Shown: in pieces, positions 49,085 to 58,796 of the stretch
Position numbering within the stretch: position 1 is the first letter of the stretch
Layout: each line of letters begins with the position of its first letter
NCBI GenBank assembly: GCA_937872685.1
Contig: CALMTS010000437.1
Location: 1-64,000, forward strand
Direction: 5' to 3'
DNA: 64,000 bases
Origin: an uncultured Desulfomicrobium sp.
Lineage (GTDB): Bacteria; Desulfobacterota; Desulfovibrionia; Desulfovibrionales; Desulfomicrobiaceae
Position numbers and translations under genes: made by a program
Notes under the pieces: model-generated
What the model was told of the DNA's origin: nothing
Seen by the model: the letters and a program-made list of their open reading frames with translations, nothing else
The model's database searches: none

Positions 49085-51057
49085 ATTCGAGGATCTATGC
49101 CGGGATTCTGCGCCACGAGCGGCTGCACGCAGTCCGGCACGGCTTCGAGTACGGGCTGCACATGTTCGCCCTGGACCTGGCTGAACTGGGTGAACTGGAT
49201 CGCACATGCGCCCTGTTCGGGCACAACCGGTTCCGCCCGTTGGCCCTGTACGACCGTGACTATCTGTATCCGGGCGACGAACCCCTGGGCGACAAGGTCC
49301 AGCGCGTACTGCGCGGGAGCGGGATCGACGGAGAGCCTGCCCGGGTGGTACTGCTCACGGCCCTGCGGCAGTTCGGCTACGTCTTCAATCCGGCCAGCTT
49401 CTTCTACTGCATGGACGCGTCCGGCCGCCTTTTCTGCGTGCTGGCGCAGGTCAACAACACCTTTGGCGAGACGCACCTCTATGTCCTCACGCCGCAGGGG
49501 GACGCTGGACGTTTCCGGGCGGACAAGGCTTTTCACGTCTCCCCTTTCTTCCCGCGCGAGGGTCGCTACGAATTCGATTTTTCCGGGCTGGAAGAGGGGA
49601 TGTCCATCACCATCACCTATTTTCTGGAAGACAGGCCTGCCCTGACGGCCTCCTTCTGCGGTACCGCCAGCCCCATGACCGGACGGAATCTGGCCGCCCT
49701 GCTGTGGCGTCATCCTCTGCGCGCCGCCATGACATTCCCGCGCATTCTTGCGCAGGCGGCACGGCTCTATTTCGGGAAAAAGCGGCCGGTATTCCCCAAG
49801 CCCGAGCCCGCCTCGGCCATGACCATCCGACATGCCCCCCCGACTTTCGCTGACAGGCTCGGGAGGGCTGCGGTGCGTTCCTTCCTGAACCGTCTGGATC
49901 ATGGGCGCCTGACCATGACCCTGCCGGACGGGAGCAAAGAGATTTTCGGCGTTTCCGACGGGGGGCCGGACGTCGAAATGGCCGTGCACCGCTTCCGTTT
50001 CTTCCGGCGGACGCTCTTTTCCGGAGACATCGGTTTCGGCGAGGCCTATGCCGACGGGGATTGGAGCGCTCCCGAACTCACCCGGTTGCTCGGCTTGCTG
50101 GCCCTGCGCGAGGAAGTCCTGAACGACCGCCGCTTTCTCCCGGCGCTGGCCGGGCGGGCCCTGAATTTCGCGGCCCACCTGCGCCGGCCCAACACCGTCC
50201 CCGGAAGCCGGCGCAACATCGCCGAACACTACGACCTGGGCAACGACTTCTACCGCCTTTTCCTGGACCCGACCATGTCATATTCCGGCGGGCTCTTCCT
50301 GAGCGGGAATGACAATCTGGAACAGGCCCAGAGGAACAAGATGCGAGCCGTCATCGACATGGCCGGCATCGGCCCCGGGGACCACGTCCTTGAGATCGGG
50401 TGCGGGTGGGGCGGTTTCGCCCTGGAAGCGGTCCGGCAGACCGGATGCCGGGTAACCGGGCTCACCATTTCCGCGGAGCAGCACCGGCTGGCCACGGAGC
50501 GTGTCCGCGAAGCCGGCCTCGAAGACCGGATCGAAATCCTGTTGACCGACTACCGCCACGCACAGGGCATGTTCAGCCGCATCGTGTCCATCGAGATGCT
50601 CGAGGCCGTGGGACACGCCAACCTGCCCGTCTACTTCGAGGCCATCGATCGCCTGCTCTCCCCGGGCGGCACGGCCGTGCTGCAGGTCATCACCATGGCC
50701 GACCAGAAGTACGGTGCCTACCGCCACGGCTCGGACTGGATCCGCAAGCACATCTTCCCCGGCGGCCATCTGCCTTCACTGGGAGCCATGGTCCGGGCCA
50801 TGAGCGCCCGCACGAGGCTTGGCGTCACGCGGCTGGCGGACATCGGGCCGGATTATGCGCATACGCTCAGGCTGTGGCGCGAGGCGTTCCTGGCCCGCGA
50901 CCAGGAGATACGGGCGCTGGGTTTCGACGATATTTTTATTCGTAAATGGTTGTATTATTTTGGTTATTGCGAAGCTGGATTTGCCTGCCGCACGGTGCGC
51001 AACTACCAGTTGCAGCTTTCGAGAATGTGTGAGCCGGGCAACCGGGGGCGGGCGTGA
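49081..51057 (+). CDS. DUF1365 domain fused to cyclopropane-fatty-acyl-phospholipid synthase-like methyltransferase
   Basis: 658 aa continuous frame: MNSRIYAGILRHERLHAVRHGFEYGLHMFALDL...FGYVFNPASFFYCMD (DUF1365), then RRNIAEHYDLGNDFYRLFLDPTMSYSGGLF...VLEIGCGWGGFALEAVRQTGCRVTGLTIS (CFA synthase). ATGA overlap with the upstream oxidoreductase. Confidence 0.9.
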   Translation: MNSRIYAGILRHERLHAVRHGFEYGLHMFALDLAELGELDRTCALFGHNRFRPLALYDRDYLYPGDEPLGDKVQRVLRGSGIDGEPARVVLLTALRQFGYVFNPASFFYCMDASGRLFCVLAQVNNTFGETHLYVLTPQGDAGRFRADKAFHVSPFFPREGRYEFDFSGLEEGMSITITYFLEDRPALTASFCGTASPMTGRNLAALLWRHPLRAAMTFPRILAQAARLYFGKKRPVFPKPEPASAMTIRHAPPTFADRLGRAAVRSFLNRLDHGRLTMTLPDGSKEIFGVSDGGPDVEMAVHRFRFFRRTLFSGDIGFGEAYADGDWSAPELTRLLGLLALREEVLNDRRFLPALAGRALNFAAHLRRPNTVPGSRRNIAEHYDLGNDFYRLFLDPTMSYSGGLFLSGNDNLEQAQRNKMRAVIDMAGIGPGDHVLEIGCGWGGFALEAVRQTGCRVTGLTISAEQHRLATERVREAGLEDRIEILLTDYRHAQGMFSRIVSIEMLEAVGHANLPVYFEAIDRLLSPGGTAVLQVITMADQKYGAYRHGSDWIRKHIFPGGHLPSLGAMVRAMSARTRLGVTRLADIGPDYAHTLRLWREAFLARDQEIRALGFDDIFIRKWLYYFGYCEAGFACRTVRNYQLQLSRMCEPGNRGRA

Positions 51058-51608
51058 TGTCCGGACTCCTGCGGACCAGGCTGCTCAACTTCGTCCTTTT
51101 TCAGGCCGGGTGGTTCTGTTGCGTTCTCGGTGCGGCCTCGGGGCGGCCATGGATGGGCGCGGGTCTGGGCCTTCTGCTTGTCATGGCGCATCTCGGGCTG
51201 GTGCGGACCCGCCGGAAGGAGGCGACGCTGCTGCTGGGGGCACTGGCGCTGGGCCTTGTGATCGACACGTTGCACATGCGCACGGGTTCCCTGGTTTTCA
51301 CGGGCGGCAGCCTGCACGCCGAGTTCGCCCCTGTCTGGATTCTCGTCATGTGGATGCAGTTTGCCTCCACGCTGCGCTTTGCCATGAGCTGGCTGGAGGG
51401 ACGCTACGTGCTGGGCGGCCTGCTGGGAGGCGTTGCCGGGGCCATGGCCTACTGGGCCGGGGTGCGTCTCGGCGCAGCAACTCTTGGTCCCGATGCGGCC
51501 GTTTCCCTGTTGCGAATAGGCTTGAGCTGGGCCCTGGCCCTGCCGCTCCTGCTGTTTCTGGCAGGCGGCGACGGTGACGAGGGCGCGAGGCTTTATCGCA
51601 TATTCTGA
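51054..51608 (+). CDS. DUF2878 family membrane protein
   Basis: LLNFVLFQAGWFCCVLGAASGRPWMGAGLGLLLVMAHL...LGLVIDTLHMRTGSLVF; overlaps the upstream stop. Confidence 0.8.
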   Translation: MMSGLLRTRLLNFVLFQAGWFCCVLGAASGRPWMGAGLGLLLVMAHLGLVRTRRKEATLLLGALALGLVIDTLHMRTGSLVFTGGSLHAEFAPVWILVMWMQFASTLRFAMSWLEGRYVLGGLLGGVAGAMAYWAGVRLGAATLGPDAAVSLLRIGLSWALALPLLLFLAGGDGDEGARLYRIF

Positions 51609-51651
51609 GAATTCGCAGCCAGAGCTGCTCCGTCTGATCATGAAACGCAAA

Positions 51652-51685
51652 AAACGCCCGCAGATGCCTGCCGGGCGTTTCTTTT
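51652..51685 (+). terminator. Terminator after the DUF cluster
   Basis: aaacgcccgcag-atgc-ctgccgggcgtttcttttt. Confidence 0.8.
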
Positions 51686-51705
51686 TGCACGCGACTGAAG
51701 GCTGG

Positions 51706-51740
51706 ACGGTTTGGCTGAGAAGCCAGCTCAGCCAAACCGT
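51706..51740. repeat. 14-bp perfect inverted repeat
   Basis: acggtttggctgag (51706-51719) / ctcagccaaaccgt (51727-51740), 7-nt loop, no T tract. Confidence 0.7.
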
Positions 51741-51943
51741 GCACGTGCCATGACGCGATAGTCGGTGTCCGGATAGCATAGAAAAAATAAAAAAGTAAAT
51801 CAAAAAAGGTATGTATGACAAAAATCGCTGCATTTGTAGGACGTCGGTCGGCGGTCTTTCCAGGTCATACGCCCGGACTGTTTCCGGCCGCTGCCACACG
51901 TTGGCCCGCCTTTTGATCTGCTTCCGCCAGCAGGAGGTGGATC

Positions 51944-54010
51944 ATGCAGTTTTTTCCCTCAGTGGATGCAGGCACAGGACAGTTGGCGCTGGCGAACCCG
52001 CGGTTCGAGTCTGCGGATATGGCGTCGGGAAGGGATTTTTCAGGTTTGCTGTCGGAACAGATGAATCGGCCGGAACCCGTGCCCGCCGCCTCCAAGACGG
52101 CTGAGACCGCCAGCGCGCCGGAGCCGGAGCCTGCGGTGACCGATGTTCGTTCCCGCAATGCCGCCGATGAGGAAAAGACTCACCGAAACGCGCCGCACGC
52201 GGAAAATAGCGCTTCTGACAGCCATCGCGAGGAGCCGGAAGGAAAGGACGGCATGGAAGCAGTCCAGGAGGACGGTTCGGCAAAAGCTGCCGACTCAGAG
52301 GCGGCAAGACCTCAGAAAAAGGCGGACGACGCGTCCGTTCCAAAAGATACCGCCGAGGAATCCGTGTCTGTTTCCGGTGCAGAGAGCGTCGGCGCCGCAC
52401 GCGGCGCGGAAGGATCCGTGGGCGTGAATCTGCAGGAGGCTCTGGCTCAAGTGGTCCGGGAAGCCCGGGGACGTGCTGCGGTGAACCCCGAGGTTGAAGC
52501 CAGGATCGAGGCGCTGCATGGGCTTCTTCGCCAGTTTCGGCAGAGCGCCCCGGCGGAACGCAAGGAGCTGGCCACTGCCCTGGGCGCGCAAATCGCGGAG
52601 CTGCGGAAGGAATTGGCCGCAGCCAGGAATGCGGGCGAGGCCGTCGCAACAGAAGCCGGGAAAGGCTCTGCAGAAGGGAAGGGCAAGAGTGGCCGGGCAA
52701 AATCTGCGGATGTGATCCCGGCAGAATCCGCAAAGCCCGGTGCGAAAGAGTCCGGGAAGGACGCTACGGTCTTGCCGCAACGGGAGGGGAGAGCGGAAAA
52801 GGGCTCCGAGGCTCCGGCGCAGCCGCACGTTGCCGAAGGGAAGGGCGCGGCCATGAACGCGCAGGAGCTCCGGGCCGGAGTGAAGGCCGGAGAGGCCTCG
52901 GGCCGTTCGCAGGATACCGGTGGTGACAAGAATTCCAAGGCGGAAGCGGAGCACGTTTCCGCGGCGCGTCAGGACGCCGTCCCGGCGCAGCCCAAGGCCG
53001 AGGGGAAGCTTGCGGGCAGGATGTCGTCCGACGCGGCTCGCTCCGGCAAAGCCGACGCCGGTGTGCGTCAGGAGAGTGCGCAGGCGCAGGAGACAGCCGT
53101 TTCTGAAAACAGGGACGCCGAGGGCCGGGAGGCGGAGCGGGTTTCTTTGAAACATGACGCGAAGTCCGGGAAGGGTGCGGCGCACATGAGCGCGCCCGAG
53201 GCTCCCGCGCGCGAGGCGGCGAAGGGTTCCACGCTGTCCGCCGGTCTTGCCGGCCGGAACGAAATTGCCAGGGACAAGGGCGAGGCGCAGCCGCAGCCGG
53301 TCTCCGACGCCCAGGACGGGGGCGTCCGGCAGCGTGTGGCGGCCGATTCCGCAGACGGCAAGAGTCGGCAGAACAGCCGGGATTCACGCGACGGGTTTTT
53401 CAGCGCGCGGGGGGAAAACAAATCCGCGGCAGCCAAGTCGGCCGATTCCGTATCCGGCAAAATCGTCCTTGAGACCGAAGCCCAGGCGCAGGGAGCAGGG
53501 CAAAATCCGCAGTCCCCGGTTCAGCAGCGGCTGGAGTCGCCCGTCAGCGCACGCTCCGCGGAGGTGTACAGGCAGGTCGAGAATGGAGCCTTCAAAAACC
53601 TGGGGCAGGGGGTCAAACAGCTGGTCATCCGTCTCGACCCCGCCGAACTGGGCCAGGTCAGCGTGATCCTGCAGGTCAAGGGCAAGGAAGTTCAGGCCGT
53701 GCTCAGGGCCAGCAGCCAGGAGGCAACCCATGCCCTCGGCGAGCAGTTGGCCCAGCTGCGGACCCAACTGGAGTCCCAGGGCCTCAAGGTCGGCAAGCTT
53801 GAAGTCCAGACCCAGCTGGCCGACTCCCAGGGGCAGCCCCAATGGCAGGGCGCCGAACAGCACAACCACTATCAGGAGAACCGGGAACTGGCACTCTCCG
53901 CCCAGCGCTGGCGGACATTGGAGCGGGTGGATACCGGTCTGGTCCGGGATGTGCAGAATGCCCCGCAGAGGGAAAAACTTTCCTCCGGCGGATTGGATCT
54001 TTTTGCCTGA
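51944..54010 (+). CDS. fliK: Flagellar hook-length control protein FliK
   Basis: Low-complexity Ala/Lys/Glu-rich middle; C-terminal QLVIRLDPAELGQVSVILQVKGKEVQAVLRASSQEATHALGEQLAQLRTQLESQGLKVGKLEV. Confidence 0.92.
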   Translation: MQFFPSVDAGTGQLALANPRFESADMASGRDFSGLLSEQMNRPEPVPAASKTAETASAPEPEPAVTDVRSRNAADEEKTHRNAPHAENSASDSHREEPEGKDGMEAVQEDGSAKAADSEAARPQKKADDASVPKDTAEESVSVSGAESVGAARGAEGSVGVNLQEALAQVVREARGRAAVNPEVEARIEALHGLLRQFRQSAPAERKELATALGAQIAELRKELAAARNAGEAVATEAGKGSAEGKGKSGRAKSADVIPAESAKPGAKESGKDATVLPQREGRAEKGSEAPAQPHVAEGKGAAMNAQELRAGVKAGEASGRSQDTGGDKNSKAEAEHVSAARQDAVPAQPKAEGKLAGRMSSDAARSGKADAGVRQESAQAQETAVSENRDAEGREAERVSLKHDAKSGKGAAHMSAPEAPAREAAKGSTLSAGLAGRNEIARDKGEAQPQPVSDAQDGGVRQRVAADSADGKSRQNSRDSRDGFFSARGENKSAAAKSADSVSGKIVLETEAQAQGAGQNPQSPVQQRLESPVSARSAEVYRQVENGAFKNLGQGVKQLVIRLDPAELGQVSVILQVKGKEVQAVLRASSQEATHALGEQLAQLRTQLESQGLKVGKLEVQTQLADSQGQPQWQGAEQHNHYQENRELALSAQRWRTLERVDTGLVRDVQNAPQREKLSSGGLDLFA

Positions 54011-54016
54011 CGGGAG

Positions 54017-54715
54017 ATGACCATGGCTACGGTTGATTCGATACTTTCCGAACTGGGTTCGGCCTCGGCGGGGGCCTCAAGCGCCTCATCGGCGGTCAGC
54101 AGCGCCCTTGGCAAGGATGACTTTCTGGAGTTGCTTGTGGTGCAGCTGCAGAACCAGGATCCTCTCAACCCGCTCGACGACAAGGAATTCATCGCCCAGC
54201 TGGCCCAGTTCTCGAGCCTGGAGCAGATGTCCAACGTCGCCTCGGGCATCGAGGCCCTGACCGAGACGGTCTCCAGACAGGACTCTCTGAGCGCCGTAAG
54301 CTATATCGGCAAGAATGTCGTGGCGGACGGGAGCTCGGTCACGAAGCTGGATTCGGGCATCACCCCCCTCTATTTCACGCTGGAGGACACGGCTGCGACG
54401 GTGACGATCAACGTCTACGACCAGAACAACAACATCGTACAGACGCAGACGCTCAATTCCATGCAGGCCGGCGAATACACGTTTTCCTGGGATGGGCTCA
54501 ACTACAATGGGCAAGAGGCGGATAACGGGCAGTACAAGGTGTATTTCGCCGCGGTGGACGCCACGGACAAAGCGGTTCTGGTTGACACGAAGGTTGTGGG
54601 GACCATCACGGGAGTGTCCAAGACGACCGACGGCATATCTTTCAGGTTGAGTGACGGACGGACCGTCGAGTTCGATGACATCTCCATGGTCACTCAGGGA
54701 GTTTCAGCAGAGTAG
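54017..54715 (+). CDS. flgD: Flagellar hook assembly protein FlgD
   Basis: [41 protein letters not shown]. Confidence 0.95.
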   Translation: MTMATVDSILSELGSASAGASSASSAVSSALGKDDFLELLVVQLQNQDPLNPLDDKEFIAQLAQFSSLEQMSNVASGIEALTETVSRQDSLSAVSYIGKNVVADGSSVTKLDSGITPLYFTLEDTAATVTINVYDQNNNIVQTQTLNSMQAGEYTFSWDGLNYNGQEADNGQYKVYFAAVDATDKAVLVDTKVVGTITGVSKTTDGISFRLSDGRTVEFDDISMVTQGVSAE

Positions 54716-54751
54716 TTTCTCCATGCTTCATGGCTGGATGAGGAGGTAAAT

Positions 54752-56407
54752 ATGGGTTTGTCGGCATCACTGTACTCCGGGACGAGCGGACTCAAGGTTC
54801 ACGGCGAGGGCATGACCGTCATCGGTAACAACATTTCCAACGTTTCGACGCTCGGGTACAAGGGTTCAAGCATGTACTTCGAGGATGCCCTCAGTCAGGA
54901 AGTGACGACGGCGTCGGGAGTCGGACAGGTCGGACGCGGCGTGGCCGTGGGCGCGGTCATGGCGGATTTCGCCCAGGGCTCCCTGGAGACCACCACATCC
55001 GCGACGGACCTCGCCATCGGCGGCAACGGCTTCTTCGTCGTTTCCCCGGCAGGCGAGGAGGTCAATTACTACACGAGGGCCGGCAACTTCACGTTCGACG
55101 AAGACGGTTTTCTGGTCGATTCTCACGGCTACCGTCTGCAGGGCTGGGAAGTGCAGCAGACGGATTCGAGCGTCGCAGCCACGGGCGACGCCACCTCGTC
55201 CGCCTCGACGGGCGTGAAGACGACAGGCGTGCCCCAGGACATCAAGCTGGAGAATTTCCAGTCGCCGCCTCAGTTTACCAGTCACGTGGACATGATCGTC
55301 AACGTCGACTCCCAATCCGAAGACCGGACCACGGGCGAGGCGGCCATCCCTGCGGACGACGCCCCCTTTACCGGAATTTTCGATGCGTACGACGCGGACT
55401 CCGTGGACGGCATTCCCCTTGGCGACACGGCGTACGCGTACCAGACGACGATCAAGGTTTACGACGAGAACGGCTCTTCCCACACGCTGACCATCTACAT
55501 GGACCCCGTGGAATACGAGGACGTGGTCGATCACGCCGGCGGCAAGAGGTACTGGGAGTATGTCGTGGCCGTGCCGCCCAGCGAGGACAACCGGGAGTTC
55601 TGGGGAACGGCAAGCGACACGAGCGCCCGCGGCATCCTCATGACAGGGACCCTGACCTTCAACGCCGGCGGCGAGCTGGAGAACATGTCGGCCTACACGG
55701 TCAACGATGCCACCGCGGACCCCGCCGACCTGACCAATTGGGAACCGGCGAACTTCTCCCAGAACGGGTATCCCATCTGCACGGCCAACTTCCTCGGCGC
55801 GACCGACGCCAGCACGACGACCGCCACGGAAGCGAACAACATCGAGATCAATTTCGGCCTGCGCAACAAATCCACTTCCTGGTCGGGCAGCGTGGACAAC
55901 CTCCAGGAACTGCAGGACCTCGACGTGACCACTGCAGCCTCGTTGGCGACTATGAACGGCATGGCCTCCACCGAGATCAGCGCCCTGGCGACGACCAACT
56001 ACAGCACCGGCTCGACCACCATCTTCCAGTCCCAGGACGGATACACTGCGGGCTTCCTGCAGAACATCTCCGTGGACCGTGACGGGGTCATCACCGGCAA
56101 CTACTCCAACGGCCAGGTCCTGCAGCTCTTCGCCGTGACCCTGGCCACCTTCAACAACAACTTCGCCCTGTACCGCGAGGGCGGCAACCTCTTCTCCGAG
56201 ACCCGCTCTTCAGGGCCGCCCATCACCGGCCTGGCCAACACCGGCGGCAAGGGCAGCATCGCCTCCAACTCCCTGGAGCAGTCCAACGTGGATCTGGCCA
56301 CGGAATTCGTGAAGATGATCACCACGGAGAAAGGCTTCCAGGCCAACTCCAAGACCATCACCACGGTGGACCAGATGCTGACGACCCTGATCCAGCTCAA
56401 GCGGTAA
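54752..56407 (+). CDS. flgE: Flagellar hook protein FlgE
   Basis: [43 protein letters not shown]-terminal [44 protein letters not shown]. Confidence 0.96.
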   Translation: MGLSASLYSGTSGLKVHGEGMTVIGNNISNVSTLGYKGSSMYFEDALSQEVTTASGVGQVGRGVAVGAVMADFAQGSLETTTSATDLAIGGNGFFVVSPAGEEVNYYTRAGNFTFDEDGFLVDSHGYRLQGWEVQQTDSSVAATGDATSSASTGVKTTGVPQDIKLENFQSPPQFTSHVDMIVNVDSQSEDRTTGEAAIPADDAPFTGIFDAYDADSVDGIPLGDTAYAYQTTIKVYDENGSSHTLTIYMDPVEYEDVVDHAGGKRYWEYVVAVPPSEDNREFWGTASDTSARGILMTGTLTFNAGGELENMSAYTVNDATADPADLTNWEPANFSQNGYPICTANFLGATDASTTTATEANNIEINFGLRNKSTSWSGSVDNLQELQDLDVTTAASLATMNGMASTEISALATTNYSTGSTTIFQSQDGYTAGFLQNISVDRDGVITGNYSNGQVLQLFAVTLATFNNNFALYREGGNLFSETRSSGPPITGLANTGGKGSIASNSLEQSNVDLATEFVKMITTEKGFQANSKTITTVDQMLTTLIQLKR

Positions 56408-56433
56408 GCGTCCCGGTTCGTCCGGACAACGTG

Positions 56434-56470
56434 AAAAAGCCCGTACTGCATCTGCAGTCACGGGCTTTTT
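56434..56470. terminator. Bidirectional terminator between flgE and flaG
   Basis: aaaaagcccgt-actgcatctgcagt-cacgggcttttt. Confidence 0.85.
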
Positions 56471-56488
56471 TCTGTCCAAGGGAAGGGG

Positions 56489-56878
56489 TTAGAGCGCCCG
56501 GTCCAGGAAGAGGCCGACCATGTTCTCGATGGAAGCGGCCAGATCGAGCATCTCGTCGGCAGGGATTTTGCGGATGAGCTTGTCGGTCTCGGGGTCGCGA
56601 ACTTCCACCTGGACCATGTCCGTGCGCTCGTCGATGTTGAATTTGAGGCTCACGCCGATGGACGACATGTAGGAATCCACGGCTTCGGTCAGGTGCTGCA
56701 GCTTCTGCAGGGAAATTTCTTCCGTGTCTTCCTGCTGCGCGGCTTCGCGCTGGTCGCGCAAGGGTATGGGCGCGGTGCGATCGGCGTTCTCCAGGGAAGA
56801 GCGCTGCTGCGAAACCTGATCGACGGCTGTCAGCATGTCCTGGGGCTCAAACGAAAGGGAGGATATCTTCATGGCCAT
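56489..56878 (-). CDS. flaG: FlaG family flagellar protein
   Basis: 129 aa; VGVSLKFNIDERTDMVQVEVRDPETDKLIRKIPADEMLDLAASIENMVGLFLDRAL-type C-terminus. Confidence 0.9.
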   Translation of the reverse strand: MAMKISSLSFEPQDMLTAVDQVSQQRSSLENADRTAPIPLRDQREAAQQEDTEEISLQKLQHLTEAVDSYMSSIGVSLKFNIDERTDMVQVEVRDPETDKLIRKIPADEMLDLAASIENMVGLFLDRAL

Positions 56879-56909
56879 GGCCTCCTCGGAATAAATTGAT
56901 TCATCTTAT

Positions 56910-56936
56910 TGATCGGCCGCCGGCGGAAAAACTTTA
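56910..56936 (-). promoter_or_regulatory. Sigma28 (FliA)-like promoter for flaG
   Basis: Minus strand TAAAGTTT-N11-GCCGATCA, close to consensus TAAAGTTT-N11-GCCGATAA. Confidence 0.75.
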
Positions 56937-57026
56937 GAAGGGAGGGGCAGGCAAATTTGACCTGTTTTTTGACAGATGTGGCGGGTGTTTTTTTTAATCA
57001 TTTGAAAATAAAAGATAATTTAAAAA

Positions 57027-57041
57027 TGGCACCGGGCCTGC
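57027..57041 (+). promoter_or_regulatory. Sigma54 (-24/-12)-like promoter for fliC
   Basis: TGGCACCGGGCCTGC vs consensus TGGCACGNNNNTTGC; GG and GC at the required spacing. Confidence 0.7.
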
Positions 57042-57077
57042 AATGCCGCGTGTACAACTGCATAAGGAGGTCTTCTC

Positions 57078-57971
57078 ATGTCTTTGGTCATAAATCACAA
57101 CTTGATGGCGATGAACGCCGCCAGAAACTTGTCCCAGTCGTATGGCAACCTTGCAACCTCGACCAGGCGTCTTTCCTCCGGACTGCGCGTGGGCACTGCC
57201 GCCGACGACGCGGCCGGCCTGGCCATCCGTGAGTTGATGCGAGCCGATATCGCGTCCCTCAACCAGGGCATGCGCAACGCCAATGACGCCATCTCCATGA
57301 TCCAGACGGCCGACGGCGCGCTGCAGGTCATCGACGAAAAGCTCATCCGCATGAAGGAGCTTGCCGAACAGGCCGCCACCGGTACCTACACTTCGGATCA
57401 GCGTCTGATCATCGATTCCGAGTACCAGGCCATGGCCTCGGAAATCACACGAATCGCCAACGCTACGGATTTCAACGGAATTTATCTTCTGAACGGCAAT
57501 CTTTCCTCGACTACCCATAACGGCGCGGGCCTCAATTCCACGGGCCAGCTCAAGGTGCATTTCGGCACCGGCAACGATTCGGCCGAGGACTACTACTACA
57601 TCCAGATCGGCAACGCCACCGCTTCGGCCCTGGGCGTGGGCAGCCAGACGGGCGTAGGTCAGGCCGGCCACAGCATTTCGACCCAGCAGGCGGCCCAGAG
57701 CGCCCTGGCCGCGATCAATACGGCCATCGTATCCAAGGACAAGATCCGGGCCAGCCTGGGCGCCTTGCAGAACCGCCTGGAGAACACCATCACCAACCTG
57801 AGTATCCAGGCCGAGAACCTGCAGGCTGCCGAATCGCGCATCTCCGACGTCGACGTGGCCCAGGAAATGACCGAGTTCGTGCGCAACCAGATCCTGACGC
57901 AGTCCGCCGTGGCCATGCTGGCCCAGGCCAATCAGCTGCCGCAGATGGCCATGCAGCTCATGCAGGGCTAA
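57078..57971 (+). CDS. fliC: Flagellin
   Basis: MSLVINHNLMAMNAARNLSQSYGNLATSTRRLSSGLRVGTAADDAAGLAIRELMRADIASLNQGMRNANDAISMIQ; conserved C-terminus. Confidence 0.96.
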   Translation: MSLVINHNLMAMNAARNLSQSYGNLATSTRRLSSGLRVGTAADDAAGLAIRELMRADIASLNQGMRNANDAISMIQTADGALQVIDEKLIRMKELAEQAATGTYTSDQRLIIDSEYQAMASEITRIANATDFNGIYLLNGNLSSTTHNGAGLNSTGQLKVHFGTGNDSAEDYYYIQIGNATASALGVGSQTGVGQAGHSISTQQAAQSALAAINTAIVSKDKIRASLGALQNRLENTITNLSIQAENLQAAESRISDVDVAQEMTEFVRNQILTQSAVAMLAQANQLPQMAMQLMQG

Positions 57972-58007
57972 TGATGGGATTTCTGGCAAAGGCGATGATC
58001 AAAGACA

Positions 58008-58035
58008 AAGCCGGGGCATGTTGCCCCGGCTTTTT
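58008..58035. terminator. Terminator between fliC and rnc
   Basis: aagccggggca-tgt-tgccccggcttttt. Confidence 0.85.
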
Positions 58036-58059
58036 CGATTTGCTTGGCGCCGCGTCCGG

Positions 58060-58785
<726 letters not shown>

Positions 58786-58796
58786 CAAGGTTCTCC

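Noticed and set aside
51902-51916. Sigma54-like TGGCCCGCCTTTTGA upstream of fliK
   Set aside because: The -12 element reads GA instead of the nearly invariant GC, and the leader would be very short; too weak to claim.
52100-53500. Repeat-like Ala/Lys/Glu-rich tract
   Set aside because: Low-complexity middle region of FliK, normal for this protein.
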